Below are positions 9,801-19,026 of a stretch of DNA of 64,000 bases, piece after piece (position 1 is the stretch's first letter; the number at the start of each line of letters is the position of its first letter). Under the pieces are notes generated by a model. It had not been told where the DNA came from. It made no database searches and saw only the letters and a list, made by a program, of their open reading frames with translations. The DNA comes from a virus: the IMG/VR virus record IMGVR_UViG_3300046461_000454, positions 110,647-174,646 of that record. One strand, given 5' to 3'. The translations under genes and the position numbers were made by a program.

Positions 9801-11920
9801 GGGTCAATGTCCTGAGCTACACGCCGGATGTGGTCGGGTTCGTTGGCGTGATGTCTTCTGTGTACGATAGCCTCAAGGCCGTCGGTGTCCAGCTCATCGA
9901 GGTTTCGAGCCTGCGGTATGTGGAGCTCCACTCTGATGGTGCGCCGGTTGTCGGCGGACGGTTTGCGTTCAATTGGTTTGGCGACTTTCACACGTATCGA
10001 CTCGCGAAGTCTACGAGCGGTAATCTTGTGTCGTTGTTCGTTGATGGGGCCTTCGTAGGCTCGATTCCATACAGTGCTTTTCACACGGTCGCGCCTTCAT
10101 CGTTGACAGGCATGGCTTCGTTTGGCTCATCCACGCCCCTGAGCATGCAGGCGAGGTCCGTGGCGGTGTGGGTGTACTCGAATTACTGGCGGACGGGTGA
10201 CCCAGCTCGCAAGTACTGTGGGATTTGGAAGGGTTACGATCCGAGCTCGCTCACTGGCTATCACCTTCCTGTGTCTGCAGCTGGCCGTGATGCGGCGGTA
10301 AACGGCAACGTGCTCACGGACATGACTGCCAACTTTGTGGCGAGCGGTGTCGTGATCGGCGACCAGCTGATTGTCGACGATGGGGCTAACAAGGGAGTCT
10401 ACACGGTTCAAAGTGTGGCCCCCGGGTTTGATAATACGAAACTAACGGTCACGGGCATCTTTCCGGAGCAGCCGGCAGAGGTGACTTATCGAACGGTGAC
10501 GGAGACCAATTGGTCGCTACCTCACCGCTATAGGATCGTTAAGGACCCGAGCGGCGGTGTCTCGGTTCTCCTCGACAATGTTCCCGAGGTCCTGATCCAT
10601 GCGGATTACAGCAATACGGCTTTGCCCCCGAGCTCGGCGGGGATCCCACGCGCTATCTCGAGTGGCTTGCCATCGGTGACTTGGGGAGCATTTGACCCGA
10701 CCAACCTGTCGCAGACGTCTTGGAACTTCGTGAAATTGGGCGCCGTGCGCTCGATCTCCGAGCTCGGCATTGTTCCGCATCACCAAGTCCTGAATCAGCG
10801 GAATATCATGGCCTCGTTCGAGCATCATCGAACGAATATCCCGCACACGCACACGAATTTTTGGTCGGAGTCAGAGGGTATCCCTCCACAGACGGAGCCC
10901 GACCTTCTGCGGGACCCGAACCTCATCGCGTTTACCCTGCTGAACGATCGCACTCCGCTGGTGCCGTCGACGCAGACGTACGAGGTCCGTTCCCCCATGC
11001 CTGTTTTGGTCCCGCTGGCAGGGATCGGTAGCCCCGCCATGGTTCTCAATGCTCATAACTTCGCGCTGAATTCGGCGGCGCAGCGGGTCGAGATCCTCGT
11101 GCCGGATGATGTGCTGTACAACAGCCTGCAGGTCATTGAGACCTCGACGGGGGCACCAGATCTCATCGCCCCGTTTGACGATGAGTCCCAGCCCACTTTT
11201 GGCGACATAACCTTTCAGAAGGAGATTTGCCTTTCGTACGACGGCTCGGTCATTCCTGAGAACGACGCAACAGCGTCTACTCCATGGTCGCGCTCCACGG
11301 AGATCGCAACAGGCATAGCGGCCCTCTCTAGTAGCGCGGCGTCGCTGATTGATCTCAGCGCCAGCTTTATATCGGACGGGGTGCAAGCTGGAGACCAAGT
11401 TGAGATCCGCAATACCGCGGCGAAGGGGAACTATCGCGTAGTTTCGGTCGGCCCAACGAAACTCTTTCTAACGCCGGCTCCGCCAAACACTTTGGCAGCG
11501 GTCTATTCCGTTACTACCAAGCAGAGCACAGCGCCGCACCAATTTGCCACAACCTCTGGTGGCATCCTTACCTACGGCACCGACGCTGTTGGCACACGTA
11601 CTCTCTTCCGCAACAACACCCCGCTTCCAGACGCGATCTCACTACGCACAGAAGTAAAGTTTCGCTTACGTTTGGTGCAGGACTCAAGTCTTGGCCTGGG
11701 AGACAGCCAGGTGAGGGTGGGCTTCTCATCGCCGGGTGTGACGGTCGGCCTGGCCTTCGTGACCACGCCTATAGGCGAGCGGTATGTGCTCGCCGTAGAT
11801 CTCAACAATGGGCAAACCGTCGGGGGCATCCGGTTCGATTTCTACGACGGCGCCTATCACGACTACATACTTGTGCGAGACCCAGGGACTAACTCGATTC
11901 AAATCTTCATCGATGTTTAG
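6827..11920 (+). CDS. Giant tail fibre protein with SbsA-like and LamG-like domains
   Basis: Protein of 1697 residues. Around residues 148-245 there is an SbsA-type Ig-like domain (VLVTFSEAM, then AEYSITG, then HDLAGNPI). From about residue 590 onward at least four concanavalin A/LamG-like modules are seen, each with a pattern like YR..K...G.VSV.VDG..V. Such modules usually bind glycans, so receptor binding is likely. The last module stops at IQIFIDV, just where earlier modules continue into the strand after VDG, so the C-terminus looks cut short. The next gene follows after 13 bases. Confidence 0.75.
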   Translation: MSAISQENYVVVTFETLLDPQGVLDAANYVLRPLDGGVPVMVRAVTVLPPVTVMQAAVSPSTSFMFGSSSLGADGMLIAPPAHMEGGSELSGLGGPKRALEASVRSSVIQVRLEINKPTDGSLYALRVSGLSEFLGGAPYAAAWTFTASSSKPKVTTVEQFDEGQVLVTFSEAMRIDAALLSPAEYSITGPSAVRVTSVLTAAVNQVLLNTVGLSTGSYIVAVNAAGTPHDLAGNPIDPVFNQALFSGSPALASRSIFTDHGPISKPELVLQSGATGSINTAVQITVPGASLSASVIGLYLRLSGTANAGTYRITSIVSATVAKVRASFTIPDAANGSIVWELVDPRAGMIADDPRDVAVTINDVEVTPEAVIGLLGQVVLSTVPDPSDTVLVDYSWIQNPVVDIRRLNSKEFRLNNWNRDLGRPTDSSGHKYRYNNTLIRPENFVVLSSELTGTATFPTNVTLSDASALFLTTINTASYVTITSGPNAGLRRQIDTVFSDTMLILDAPVLSLTGGTYRIDPVDLLAMVDQPQQRDLKYRAYERAYSVALNDPNLLLLNSPNHRIAFPPLSRTLETIFINYQGTTLPELAPDPWVRHGAGQAVVSGTDLVVTDNTTGPSPTGQGLFWTRTVDLTFEHVFAIAWRMRIDAVPTQEGVFTGVAAGYADQETAVVVGFLNSGSGPQFGILRRGFGNDPSSPDAWTGGLDTMGDATGEAADLDWAILRGYRIFRDRAGIVSVYVDGSIVATLRVPSDQLPYLSELNAPFTGLQGPFWGSLSREAENSSVWSFVRYTAIPTNPLQAAPSVYVTYEGSTPPESDPQPWTPVGFHGTETIIGGTHLLLDSTSATDLPSASAAGLVSGDFRGFARIEPLLSESYDTILDIDVAIRTHTHGITPNAVMAAIDDGDRLIQLSFLSDTAYPKFSYGGRSLPPAFAPYAWAATGTQSAVMVGQHLQISDASTTDGLVYSLPDNLLVSNPGRVIGNLNDYMLEFRVNVLSYTPDVVGFVGVMSSVYDSLKAVGVQLIEVSSLRYVELHSDGAPVVGGRFAFNWFGDFHTYRLAKSTSGNLVSLFVDGAFVGSIPYSAFHTVAPSSLTGMASFGSSTPLSMQARSVAVWVYSNYWRTGDPARKYCGIWKGYDPSSLTGYHLPVSAAGRDAAVNGNVLTDMTANFVASGVVIGDQLIVDDGANKGVYTVQSVAPGFDNTKLTVTGIFPEQPAEVTYRTVTETNWSLPHRYRIVKDPSGGVSVLLDNVPEVLIHADYSNTALPPSSAGIPRAISSGLPSVTWGAFDPTNLSQTSWNFVKLGAVRSISELGIVPHHQVLNQRNIMASFEHHRTNIPHTHTNFWSESEGIPPQTEPDLLRDPNLIAFTLLNDRTPLVPSTQTYEVRSPMPVLVPLAGIGSPAMVLNAHNFALNSAAQRVEILVPDDVLYNSLQVIETSTGAPDLIAPFDDESQPTFGDITFQKEICLSYDGSVIPENDATASTPWSRSTEIATGIAALSSSAASLIDLSASFISDGVQAGDQVEIRNTAAKGNYRVVSVGPTKLFLTPAPPNTLAAVYSVTTKQSTAPHQFATTSGGILTYGTDAVGTRTLFRNNTPLPDAISLRTEVKFRLRLVQDSSLGLGDSQVRVGFSSPGVTVGLAFVTTPIGERYVLAVDLNNGQTVGGIRFDFYDGAYHDYILVRDPGTNSIQIFIDV

Positions 11921-11933
11921 CTAGAGTGAGCCC

Positions 11934-14432
11934 ATGGCGATCGTAGACATTTCAGCAAATCTGGATGGAGAGGCGACATTAGGCGCAGATGCGAGCGCGA
12001 CCTACGCTGTGAGCTCGACTCAAGCCGGCGCAGCGATTCTAGCCGCTGAGGCCATTATTGGTCCCATAGCGACTCTCGCTGGAGAGTCGACCCTGGATGC
12101 CACAGGAAGCCTCCCCGAGGCGTATCTTGATGGCGCTTCGACGCTGACCGGTGAGCCCGGCGTCTCTTTCACAACGACTGTGACTGTTGCTGGGGCGGCG
12201 GTTCAGACCGCCGACGCAACCGCCACATACCCACGTCAGTCGGCCCTCACTGCGTCTTCGATGGTGTCGATCGTCTTGCCGCCTGTCAGGCAGCGTGATG
12301 CCACTGCGGAGCTGACAGGCGAAGCTAGTTTGACGGTTATTGTTGATGTCCAGGGAGTAGCGAACCTGGCGGGCGAGTCATCAATGACCGCCCTCAATTT
12401 GGCCGTTACTGCGGACTTAGCTGGCCAGTCCTCGATGACGGCTTTAGGTAACCAGCAGGGCAGCGCCGGCCTTGAGCTACCCGGCGACTCCACGTTGACG
12501 GTCACCGTTACCGGTGCGCTTACGGCAGAAGCAGACTTGGCTGGCGAGTCGTCAATGACCGCCCTCAATGGGGCCATCGATGCAGATCTGGCGGGCGCGT
12601 CGTCACTGACCGCTGTGGCGGGCCTGCGTCAGGTGAACACCGCGGGGCTCGCGGGCTCGTCTACTTTGACGGCGACTCCAAGGGTCAATGCAGTAGCGAG
12701 CCTTGCTGGTTCATCTGCGCTAACTGCGACGGCTGCCGCGGGGCTAGGCAACATTGTATTGGCCGACGGTCTGGCCACGATGGGAGCGACCGCTACCGTC
12801 GCTGCGAGTTCGGCTGCTGCGATCCACGGCGACTCGACCCTCGGGGCAGTCTCGAACTACGCAAGAGTACAAGCCTCGGTTGACATCGTTGGTAGCTCTG
12901 AGCTCGCCGCAGACGGAACATTTGTTGGCGCGTACGGTGTCGATAGCTACGGGGGAAGCCCATACGGCAGCTCTCTTCAGAGCTACGGTATCGAATCGGC
13001 TACGGTTTTGTCTTCCACTCAGGTTCGCATCCGCTACACAGCGATGTTCGATCCTGGGTTTCCGCTGCTGCTGTCGATAGCGAATTACTCGATTACGCCG
13101 CCCCTGGTCGTTGACTTCATAGTGCTGGAGACTGCGCAGTCGGTCGTCCTCCACACCGAGCCTCTGGCGGCCATTCTTTACACGGTTACGATTTCTGCGG
13201 CTCGCGGGTTTCTTGGTCAGCCACTCGACCCGGCGCTCAACAGTGCGCAGTTCACCGGCGTCTTGGTGGAGCCCTCTTTCTACGCCGTGGCCACTGGGCC
13301 GACTCGTGTTCGAGCGGTCTTCTCCGAGCCAATGCTCCCTGATTCGTTCGCTGACCTCGCGGAGTACATCTTAACGGACTCCAACGGGACCCCGGTTGCG
13401 ATCACGTCCATCACTATTGAGCAGTCCGACCCCGATCCGGCTAGGTCCATTGCCCTTGTCTTGGGCGAAGAACTGGTACATGCGCGCCACTATCGGCTCA
13501 CCGTCCTTAGCGGGGTCGTCTCTCTGACCCATGCCCCCGTGGTCCCGAACACCGATAGCTTTCAGTATGTGGGGAACCTTCTACAGACTCAGATCCCAGT
13601 GCCGGAATTCTCCGGTGAGGTTTTGTATGGTCTGTACGGCATCCATAACGGTCTCGTCTTTTTCTCACCCGCTCTGGAAAACTCCGCGGCGAATTCAATC
13701 ATTGAAGTTGACCAAGTCGACGTCTGTACGCGGGCCTATGATGAGTATCACCCGCCTCAGCCGCTCGATCCGCGTGCATTGCTGACCCACGGACTCGACC
13801 TGGTTCCGACGCCCGCAGTCAGCGTTATCAACTCGGTTGACTGGGTCCTATGGGCGGCCTTCCCTCGTCTTGTGGAGGCCCGGTTTGATCTTGGCATGGG
13901 CTCGAGCGAGTTCCCGCTCGAAGACACCGTGCCCCGGCCGACAGACGATTGGGCATCGCTCACGGTTACACGAATATGGCCCCCTGGCCGAGTGTCTCTG
14001 TTGAACGGCATGCCCTGGAAACTTTTCGAGGTGGATGGGACATCCGCCAGTCTCGGCGCCGTCGCGGGTGGGTTGATGACGGTCACAGGGCTTTCGGGGA
14101 TGAGCAATCTTGACAGGGGTCAGATCTTGACCATCACGAAAGCCGCCAATCCTGCGAACAACGGAAACTTCTTGATTGTGACGGTCCCTTCATCGAGCAG
14201 CGTCCAAGTAGAGAGTGCTACCGCTGTGGGCTCCGATGCGAACAACGGGAACCTAGTCTGGACGAAGCCCGGGGCCTTTATTGTCGCCGACAACCTGACT
14301 CCATTCCCACCCCCAGGGCCTTCGAGCACAACTGTTTTGGGCCTCTTGCTAGCAGGTGAAGCTGAGCTCCATACCCCGGACTTCGAGCTAGCGGGTGAAG
14401 CCACTGTGGAGGCAGACGCTCTAGTCATCTAA
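11934..14432 (+). CDS. Repeat-rich tail fibre protein with SbsA-like domains
   Basis: Protein of 832 residues. The first 330 residues are built from about 14 degenerate copies of a short repeat of the type LAGESSMTA, spaced roughly 17-25 residues apart. Two SbsA-type Ig-like domains follow (residues about 345-440 and 445-540), similar to the one in the preceding fibre gene. The last 30 residues again carry two repeat copies. Repeats of this sort commonly build a fibrous shaft. It probably forms part of the same fibre or adhesin as the upstream gene; the exact assembly is not known. Confidence 0.7.
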   Translation: MAIVDISANLDGEATLGADASATYAVSSTQAGAAILAAEAIIGPIATLAGESTLDATGSLPEAYLDGASTLTGEPGVSFTTTVTVAGAAVQTADATATYPRQSALTASSMVSIVLPPVRQRDATAELTGEASLTVIVDVQGVANLAGESSMTALNLAVTADLAGQSSMTALGNQQGSAGLELPGDSTLTVTVTGALTAEADLAGESSMTALNGAIDADLAGASSLTAVAGLRQVNTAGLAGSSTLTATPRVNAVASLAGSSALTATAAAGLGNIVLADGLATMGATATVAASSAAAIHGDSTLGAVSNYARVQASVDIVGSSELAADGTFVGAYGVDSYGGSPYGSSLQSYGIESATVLSSTQVRIRYTAMFDPGFPLLLSIANYSITPPLVVDFIVLETAQSVVLHTEPLAAILYTVTISAARGFLGQPLDPALNSAQFTGVLVEPSFYAVATGPTRVRAVFSEPMLPDSFADLAEYILTDSNGTPVAITSITIEQSDPDPARSIALVLGEELVHARHYRLTVLSGVVSLTHAPVVPNTDSFQYVGNLLQTQIPVPEFSGEVLYGLYGIHNGLVFFSPALENSAANSIIEVDQVDVCTRAYDEYHPPQPLDPRALLTHGLDLVPTPAVSVINSVDWVLWAAFPRLVEARFDLGMGSSEFPLEDTVPRPTDDWASLTVTRIWPPGRVSLLNGMPWKLFEVDGTSASLGAVAGGLMTVTGLSGMSNLDRGQILTITKAANPANNGNFLIVTVPSSSSVQVESATAVGSDANNGNLVWTKPGAFIVADNLTPFPPPGPSSTTVLGLLLAGEAELHTPDFELAGEATVEADALVI
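11958..12920 (+). repeat. Degenerate coding repeat, LAGESSxTA units
   Basis: About 14 in-frame units with consensus L-(A/D/T)-G-(E/S/A)-(S/A)-(S/T)-(L/M)-T-A, separated by variable 8-15 residue spacers rich in Ala, Val and Thr. At DNA level the copies share a ggcgagtc(c/g)tc(a/g)atgac core but are not identical. Two more copies lie at 14341-14430. Confidence 0.8.
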
Positions 14433-14453
14433 CCCTCTTATGCGATGGCTGCT

Positions 14454-14460
14454 GGTGTAG
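14454..14460 (+). promoter_or_regulatory. GGTGTAG element (type I)
   Basis: The sequence ctGGTGTAGct lies in the 52-base gap after the fibre gene, 24 bases before the next ATG. A separate ribosome binding site (gagggag) lies in between. Here the element cannot be the ribosome binding site itself, which favours a promoter role. Confidence 0.5.
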
Positions 14461-14484
14461 CTGTCTGCACAAGAGGGAGATCAG

Positions 14485-15132
14485 ATGCGAAGTGTCGAGA
14501 CCTTACCCAGAGCCCAAGAGCGAGCTCCGGGCTTTGCCGTAAGAGCCGCCTGCCAAGAGACCTTTGGCAAAAACTATATCCGCGGTGATGTCTTCTTCAC
14601 GATGAGAGATGGCGAGACCGGGGTGGTTCAGCTGGAGCGACAGCTTCGCAACCTGGTTGTCCTGGATGCGTCGATCCTTATCGCCCGGCTCATGAAGGAC
14701 AGTCTTGAGCCGCCGCATGGGATTTATGCTCTTGCCGTTGGCACAGGCGACACTGGCTGGTCCCTTCAGAGCCCTCCAGCGGCGACCAATACACAGCGCT
14801 CGCTGTACTCGGAGATCGCTCGCAAGACTTTTGCGGATACCAAGTTCATCGATGGCGACGGTGTCCCGAGTGCCATCCCAACAAACGTGGTCGATTTCAC
14901 GACGACTTTTGCAGAGTCCGAGGCGGTCGGCCCTCTGGTTGAGATGGGGCTCTTGGGCGGCAACATCGACACAAACCTAGCCGTTCGTAAGCCAGTCAGT
15001 CCCTCTAATGGGCAGTACGACCCCACCGTTGATCTGACCCCGCATGACACGCTGATAAACTATTTGACGTTCGCAGTCATCAACAAGCCGGCTACAAGCA
15101 CCCTTAGTATCGTGTGGCGGTTGACCTTCTGA
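14485..15132 (+). CDS. Putative virion/tail protein, unknown family
   Basis: Protein of 215 residues with a good ribosome binding site (agagggagatcag) before the ATG. The middle part has the look of a small beta-rich virion domain (GIYALAVGTGDTGW, then a Thr/Asp-rich stretch, ending in TLSIVWRLTF). Proteins with a similar VGTG..GW..Q core are found next to phage fibre genes, but I cannot name a family. Lies between the repeat-rich fibre and the first of two paralogous large virion proteins. Confidence 0.6.
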   Translation: MRSVETLPRAQERAPGFAVRAACQETFGKNYIRGDVFFTMRDGETGVVQLERQLRNLVVLDASILIARLMKDSLEPPHGIYALAVGTGDTGWSLQSPPAATNTQRSLYSEIARKTFADTKFIDGDGVPSAIPTNVVDFTTTFAESEAVGPLVEMGLLGGNIDTNLAVRKPVSPSNGQYDPTVDLTPHDTLINYLTFAVINKPATSTLSIVWRLTF

Positions 15133-15168
15133 TGGATGGGATGATGAAGACTTACATCAAAGGATATC

Positions 15169-17790
15169 ATGACCGCGGATAAGAACTACGGGCCTGCCGT
15201 TTCTGGGTATCTGGTTCCGGATCAGCACGCATGGGAAACTGTTGTCACTCAGGCTGGCAAGCCCCTCCTGGACATCGAGCTAAACCTCAGTCAGGACATT
15301 GACGGCGGGGCGGCACAAGCGGTTGTGCGGCGCTTGATGCCGTCCGGTTGGTTATCTGATGACTTCCTGACCACGTCGAGCTCGACCGGCGCCATCTTTG
15401 CTCCGATCAACGTGGCCAACACGATCGAGATCCCGCCGTTGTTGGCGCACGTGAACGGCTGGTTTATCCCCATCCAACGCACCAATAGCGCGACTACTGC
15501 CAACCGTGTCAATCTCGGCGCTGGCCCCGGGGGAGGGCAGCAAACCAATCTAGTGATTCTTGAGGTGTGGCGGAGACTGATCCCGGCGTCACCGGCGTCA
15601 CCAGCTCCTGCCAACATGACTGGCAAGAGCCCAACAGGCAGGATTTGGTTCAATGGTAACGTCAAGATCGCTCCTGGAGCTGACGACGCAACCTACAACT
15701 TCGATGACGATATTCTGAACGTCAACGTCGGAGTTGAAACCACGAAACGGGTGCAGATCCAATATCGGTTGCGAGCGATTGCCGATGTGGACGTGTTCAC
15801 TTACCCATCCGGTATCGACGACTTCAACGTGGTGGCCCGCACGGTGCCTCCTAACCCGACGACCCCGGATGGCAGCGCCTATCCTGGGCTCGAACCCAAC
15901 TACACGAATCAATGGGCAAACGGTGATACCGGACTCTGGAGAGCTGGAGATGGCGTCCCGACCAACGGTCTGGGGACCGTTGATGGCTACATGTACGCGA
16001 TCCCGCTATTGGCGGTCTTCCGCCGTAATACCGCGCCCTTCAACCGTGCAACCAATCAGAACGGCGGCGCGGCAAGTCCAGGCACATCTGATCGCCCCGA
16101 TGGTCTGTTCAACAACATCATTGCATCCGCAGACCTACTAGATCTGAGACACGGTGTGTCGCCGACTGGTTGGTCATTGGAAGAGGTTCTTGAGAAGAAC
16201 ACGAACGCGATCCTCGACAATTCGTTGCGCACCGAGATCACTGACAATTTGGCAGGGGGCGGATCTCACGGCACAACGGTATTCGTTGCGAATGAGATAG
16301 GGGGCACTCAGACACCGGCGGTTCCCGCTGCTGAGATTCAGCAATTCGATGCGGTGAGGCGCCGATTCTCCGATCGCTCTATCTATGAGACGGTCACGCT
16401 AAGATACCCGGCTCCCGGTGGAGGTTGGGTCGCTGGTAGCGTGGTGACGATTGGTCCAACGTCTCTGCTTGTGTATCCGTACGCGGCATTCGACTGGAGC
16501 AGCTTAGCGCCAGACGGTTCTTTGTTCTTGGATGTGGTCGAGGCTCACTGGGCGGGTCCTTCGGAGTCACACAAGGCAGCGAATGCAGAGCCGCATATCT
16601 CTATTACGGGGCTTGGGTCGGCGCCTGTTGCTCCTGTGGTCATCACAATCGCCGGCACCGTTGCCCCTCTTGGTCTTACCGACGAGAGTTTGTACGTGAC
16701 GCTGCTGGTAGCGTACCCGCGTGGAGTGGGGTTGACCCATACCCCTGTTGAGACCTATGGGGTTGACAGCTTCGAGCTCACTACCGCGCCGCTGCCTTCT
16801 ACAACACCGATCTTCTGCGATAACGCTGTCTTCGATAATCCTGGGCTCAAAAGCTTCGATGAGCCCCACCGTGAAGTGCAGGTCGAGTATCAGACGCTTG
16901 AACTGACCTATACGCAGGGGAACGCGATAGTCACTAACAAAATGACGCTGCCTGAGCGCGCGATCGAGCTCACCTCGGTCTCGACAGCCCCGGTCGCGTC
17001 GGCAACAGCCGGAGCCTTGGACCCCAGCGGGCGAATCGTTACGTTCAACGTCAACACCCCAGCCACTCCCGTCCAGATCACCGTGAAGTATAAGGCGAGG
17101 CGGCCGATACCGCGGCTGACCACCCCTGCGGTCACCCCGCAGCTGTCAATTTACTTCCGTGCCGCCGCGCCTCAGATGGCCCGGGACGCTATCGCTGGCA
17201 TCAGCCTGACTGTTGTTCCGAAGCTGGTCTCCGGCAAACTGATAAGCCTAACAGCTGGTTCCGGCTCGCAGGGTGAGGCATATCCTTTCCCAACTGCGTA
17301 CCTGCAGACCGGCGGCATCTTTCCGCCCGTGGTCGGTGACTTTGACGGTGAGGCAGAGCTCGCCGCGAGCCCTGAGATCAGCGTCGCCAATTTCGATGCC
17401 TCTACGGGCATGCTCTGCCTGCCCACGTATATTTCAATGGTCGCTAGTCCAGAATCGTTGACGTTCCAGCGAGGCCTTGGGGATATCGACGTCGAGGGCC
17501 GAAGCTACTTCACCTCAGTGCCATTGGGGGCGTATGTGCCCAACGCCTATGCTCAAGACTTGAGCAACTCGGATCGGCACAAGAATATGCTCGCCATTTT
17601 GGCGGAGCTGACGAGTGACACTGAGCCCTTGGGACGTCGCGGACAGCTAGTGATCATCCTACTCATTCGATACGCCCTGTTTGACGAAACAAACGGTGTC
17701 TTTTTTGACAGTGAGAGCGCCACTACGAGTAGCACGACTGCGAGTGTGTTTAGGGTCAAGGGACTTCTTTTGAACAAGCGAGCCAACTAG
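15169..17790 (+). CDS. Large virion protein, paralogue of the gene at 21472
   Basis: Protein of 873 residues. The N-terminal 350 residues align clearly with the protein encoded at 21472: shared stretches include QAGKPLLDIELNL / QQGKPPCDGELNL, HVNGWFIP / NVNGWLIP, the RVQIQYR block, GLWRAGDG, and DLLDLRHGVSPTG / DILDLRHAVNPNG. The C-terminal part is different. It is beta-rich, with Ala/Thr/Pro-rich linkers typical of phage appendages. No catalytic motif is seen. A baseplate-attached fibre or adaptor role is plausible. The start at 15169 has an aaaggatatc site. Confidence 0.7.
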   Translation: MTADKNYGPAVSGYLVPDQHAWETVVTQAGKPLLDIELNLSQDIDGGAAQAVVRRLMPSGWLSDDFLTTSSSTGAIFAPINVANTIEIPPLLAHVNGWFIPIQRTNSATTANRVNLGAGPGGGQQTNLVILEVWRRLIPASPASPAPANMTGKSPTGRIWFNGNVKIAPGADDATYNFDDDILNVNVGVETTKRVQIQYRLRAIADVDVFTYPSGIDDFNVVARTVPPNPTTPDGSAYPGLEPNYTNQWANGDTGLWRAGDGVPTNGLGTVDGYMYAIPLLAVFRRNTAPFNRATNQNGGAASPGTSDRPDGLFNNIIASADLLDLRHGVSPTGWSLEEVLEKNTNAILDNSLRTEITDNLAGGGSHGTTVFVANEIGGTQTPAVPAAEIQQFDAVRRRFSDRSIYETVTLRYPAPGGGWVAGSVVTIGPTSLLVYPYAAFDWSSLAPDGSLFLDVVEAHWAGPSESHKAANAEPHISITGLGSAPVAPVVITIAGTVAPLGLTDESLYVTLLVAYPRGVGLTHTPVETYGVDSFELTTAPLPSTTPIFCDNAVFDNPGLKSFDEPHREVQVEYQTLELTYTQGNAIVTNKMTLPERAIELTSVSTAPVASATAGALDPSGRIVTFNVNTPATPVQITVKYKARRPIPRLTTPAVTPQLSIYFRAAAPQMARDAIAGISLTVVPKLVSGKLISLTAGSGSQGEAYPFPTAYLQTGGIFPPVVGDFDGEAELAASPEISVANFDASTGMLCLPTYISMVASPESLTFQRGLGDIDVEGRSYFTSVPLGAYVPNAYAQDLSNSDRHKNMLAILAELTSDTEPLGRRGQLVIILLIRYALFDETNGVFFDSESATTSSTTASVFRVKGLLLNKRAN

Positions 17791-17824
17791 CGCTAGCCCG
17801 GCAATAGCCTGGAGCCGTTGATAT

Positions 17825-18460
17825 ATGAGCATTCACTACCTAGTAGACCCATTCACGCCGGATTCTCAGATTATCGATGTTACCACGTCAGAGAATGGGC
17901 AGACCGATTCGACTGGCGCCCTGCTGATTCGGGTTCCTGACGGGGTCCAGATTCGTGGCAAACCGAAGAATCTGTCGGAACTTCTTCTCGCTAAGGAAGC
18001 TGGAATACAGGCCTCTTACGTTGGGTTTCCTAAGATTCTTGTTGACCATTGTATGACGGTTGACGATACACCCAGTGTGGTGTCGCCATCCAGTCTGCAC
18101 GTCTCGGTCGGTGCAGACATGGCTCAACACTGCATATTCGGCCAGGGCAACCTTATCACCGCGAGTGTTGGTCTCGACAACACGCCGTCAACGTGTGTTG
18201 TCGTTTGGGAGGCATACTCGTTCACGAACAACGATCCAAGCACGGGGCGCTTCTCTCGGACATACGTCGAAGAAGACTCTGACTTGCTGCTTTGCAACAT
18301 CGCCTTCAGCGGCAATCCGAGTATGCCAATCACGAACGGCTCGGTTTTGAACGTGCCAGTGCCTAATCAAGGCAACGCGGTCCAGTTGACCTTCACCAAC
18401 ATGACGACACCAGCTCCCGGACGTCGTCTCTATCTGGGCGGCTGGGCGCTGATCTACTAG
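17825..18460 (+). CDS. Putative virion protein, unknown family
   Basis: Protein of 211 residues, predicted mostly beta strand, with a ggag site before the ATG. It starts MSIHYLVDPFTPD and ends RRLYLGGWALIY, an aromatic ending often seen in small trimeric fibre or cap proteins. No family recognised. It lies directly after the large virion protein at 15169, so it may be its tip or partner; this is inference from position. Confidence 0.6.
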   Translation: MSIHYLVDPFTPDSQIIDVTTSENGQTDSTGALLIRVPDGVQIRGKPKNLSELLLAKEAGIQASYVGFPKILVDHCMTVDDTPSVVSPSSLHVSVGADMAQHCIFGQGNLITASVGLDNTPSTCVVVWEAYSFTNNDPSTGRFSRTYVEEDSDLLLCNIAFSGNPSMPITNGSVLNVPVPNQGNAVQLTFTNMTTPAPGRRLYLGGWALIY

Positions 18461-18536
18461 GGCGGCTGGGTTAAATCCGGCCTCCCGAATGTCCTTGTAG
18501 AACCCTGTTGCTACTGAAAAAGCGGAGGCCCGTGAA

Positions 18537-18962
18537 TTGGATACCTGCGGTAGGCACCTAGTGGTCGAGTTCATCGGATGCGAATTCGGTGCCCTCAATA
18601 ACGTGGACCGGATTCGAGATCTGATGGAGCGAGCGGCTAGGGCGGCTCAAATGACCATTGTCACCTCGGTGTTTCATGCGTTCAAGCCGCAAGGCGTTAC
18701 CGGCGTAGTTGTGTTGGAAGAGTCTCACCTGTCGATTCACACGTGGCCGGAGATTGGCTACGCGGCGGTGGACTTCTACACATGTGGCGACGGCGAGCCG
18801 GGTAAGGCTCGTGAGGTGCTGGAAGAGGGGCTCCAAGCGCAGAGTTTCCAGGTGTTGGACATTGAGCGGGGTCTTAGTCCTCGGGGGCTCGGGAGCAGTA
18901 TGCGGTTGCGATACTACTCGACCGGAACCTGTGGAGCTCAAGGTGACGATCTGACGGCGTGA
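18537..18962 (+). CDS. speD: S-adenosylmethionine decarboxylase proenzyme (bacterial class 1B)
   Basis: Removes CO2 from S-adenosylmethionine to give the aminopropyl donor for spermidine synthesis. The protein is 141 residues, the usual short prokaryotic length. The hallmark EESHLSIHTWPE is present: self-cleavage would fall between E62 and S63, giving a pyruvoyl group at S63; H68 and C83 (in DFYTCGD) are the expected catalytic partners. Residue numbering matches that of the Thermotoga enzyme. The start is TTG at 18537, eight bases after a CGGAGG site; no ATG is available in frame. It is an unexpected metabolic gene inside a tail-gene region and has no visible spermidine synthase neighbour. 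Confidence 0.9.
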   Translation: MDTCGRHLVVEFIGCEFGALNNVDRIRDLMERAARAAQMTIVTSVFHAFKPQGVTGVVVLEESHLSIHTWPEIGYAAVDFYTCGDGEPGKAREVLEEGLQAQSFQVLDIERGLSPRGLGSSMRLRYYSTGTCGAQGDDLTA

Positions 18963-18983
18963 TACTTCGGTTACGCGAGATCA

Positions 18984-19003
18984 CCATAAGCTTTTTCTTA
19001 TGG
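18984..19003 (+). terminator. Small hairpin after speD
   Basis: A 7-bp perfect stem (ccataag / cttatgg) encloses a T-rich six-base loop. It lacks a T-run after the stem, so termination is doubtful. It could instead shape the leader of the gene starting at 19027. Confidence 0.3.
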
Positions 19004-19026
19004 AAGGTGCCCTGTGGGAGACAAAT

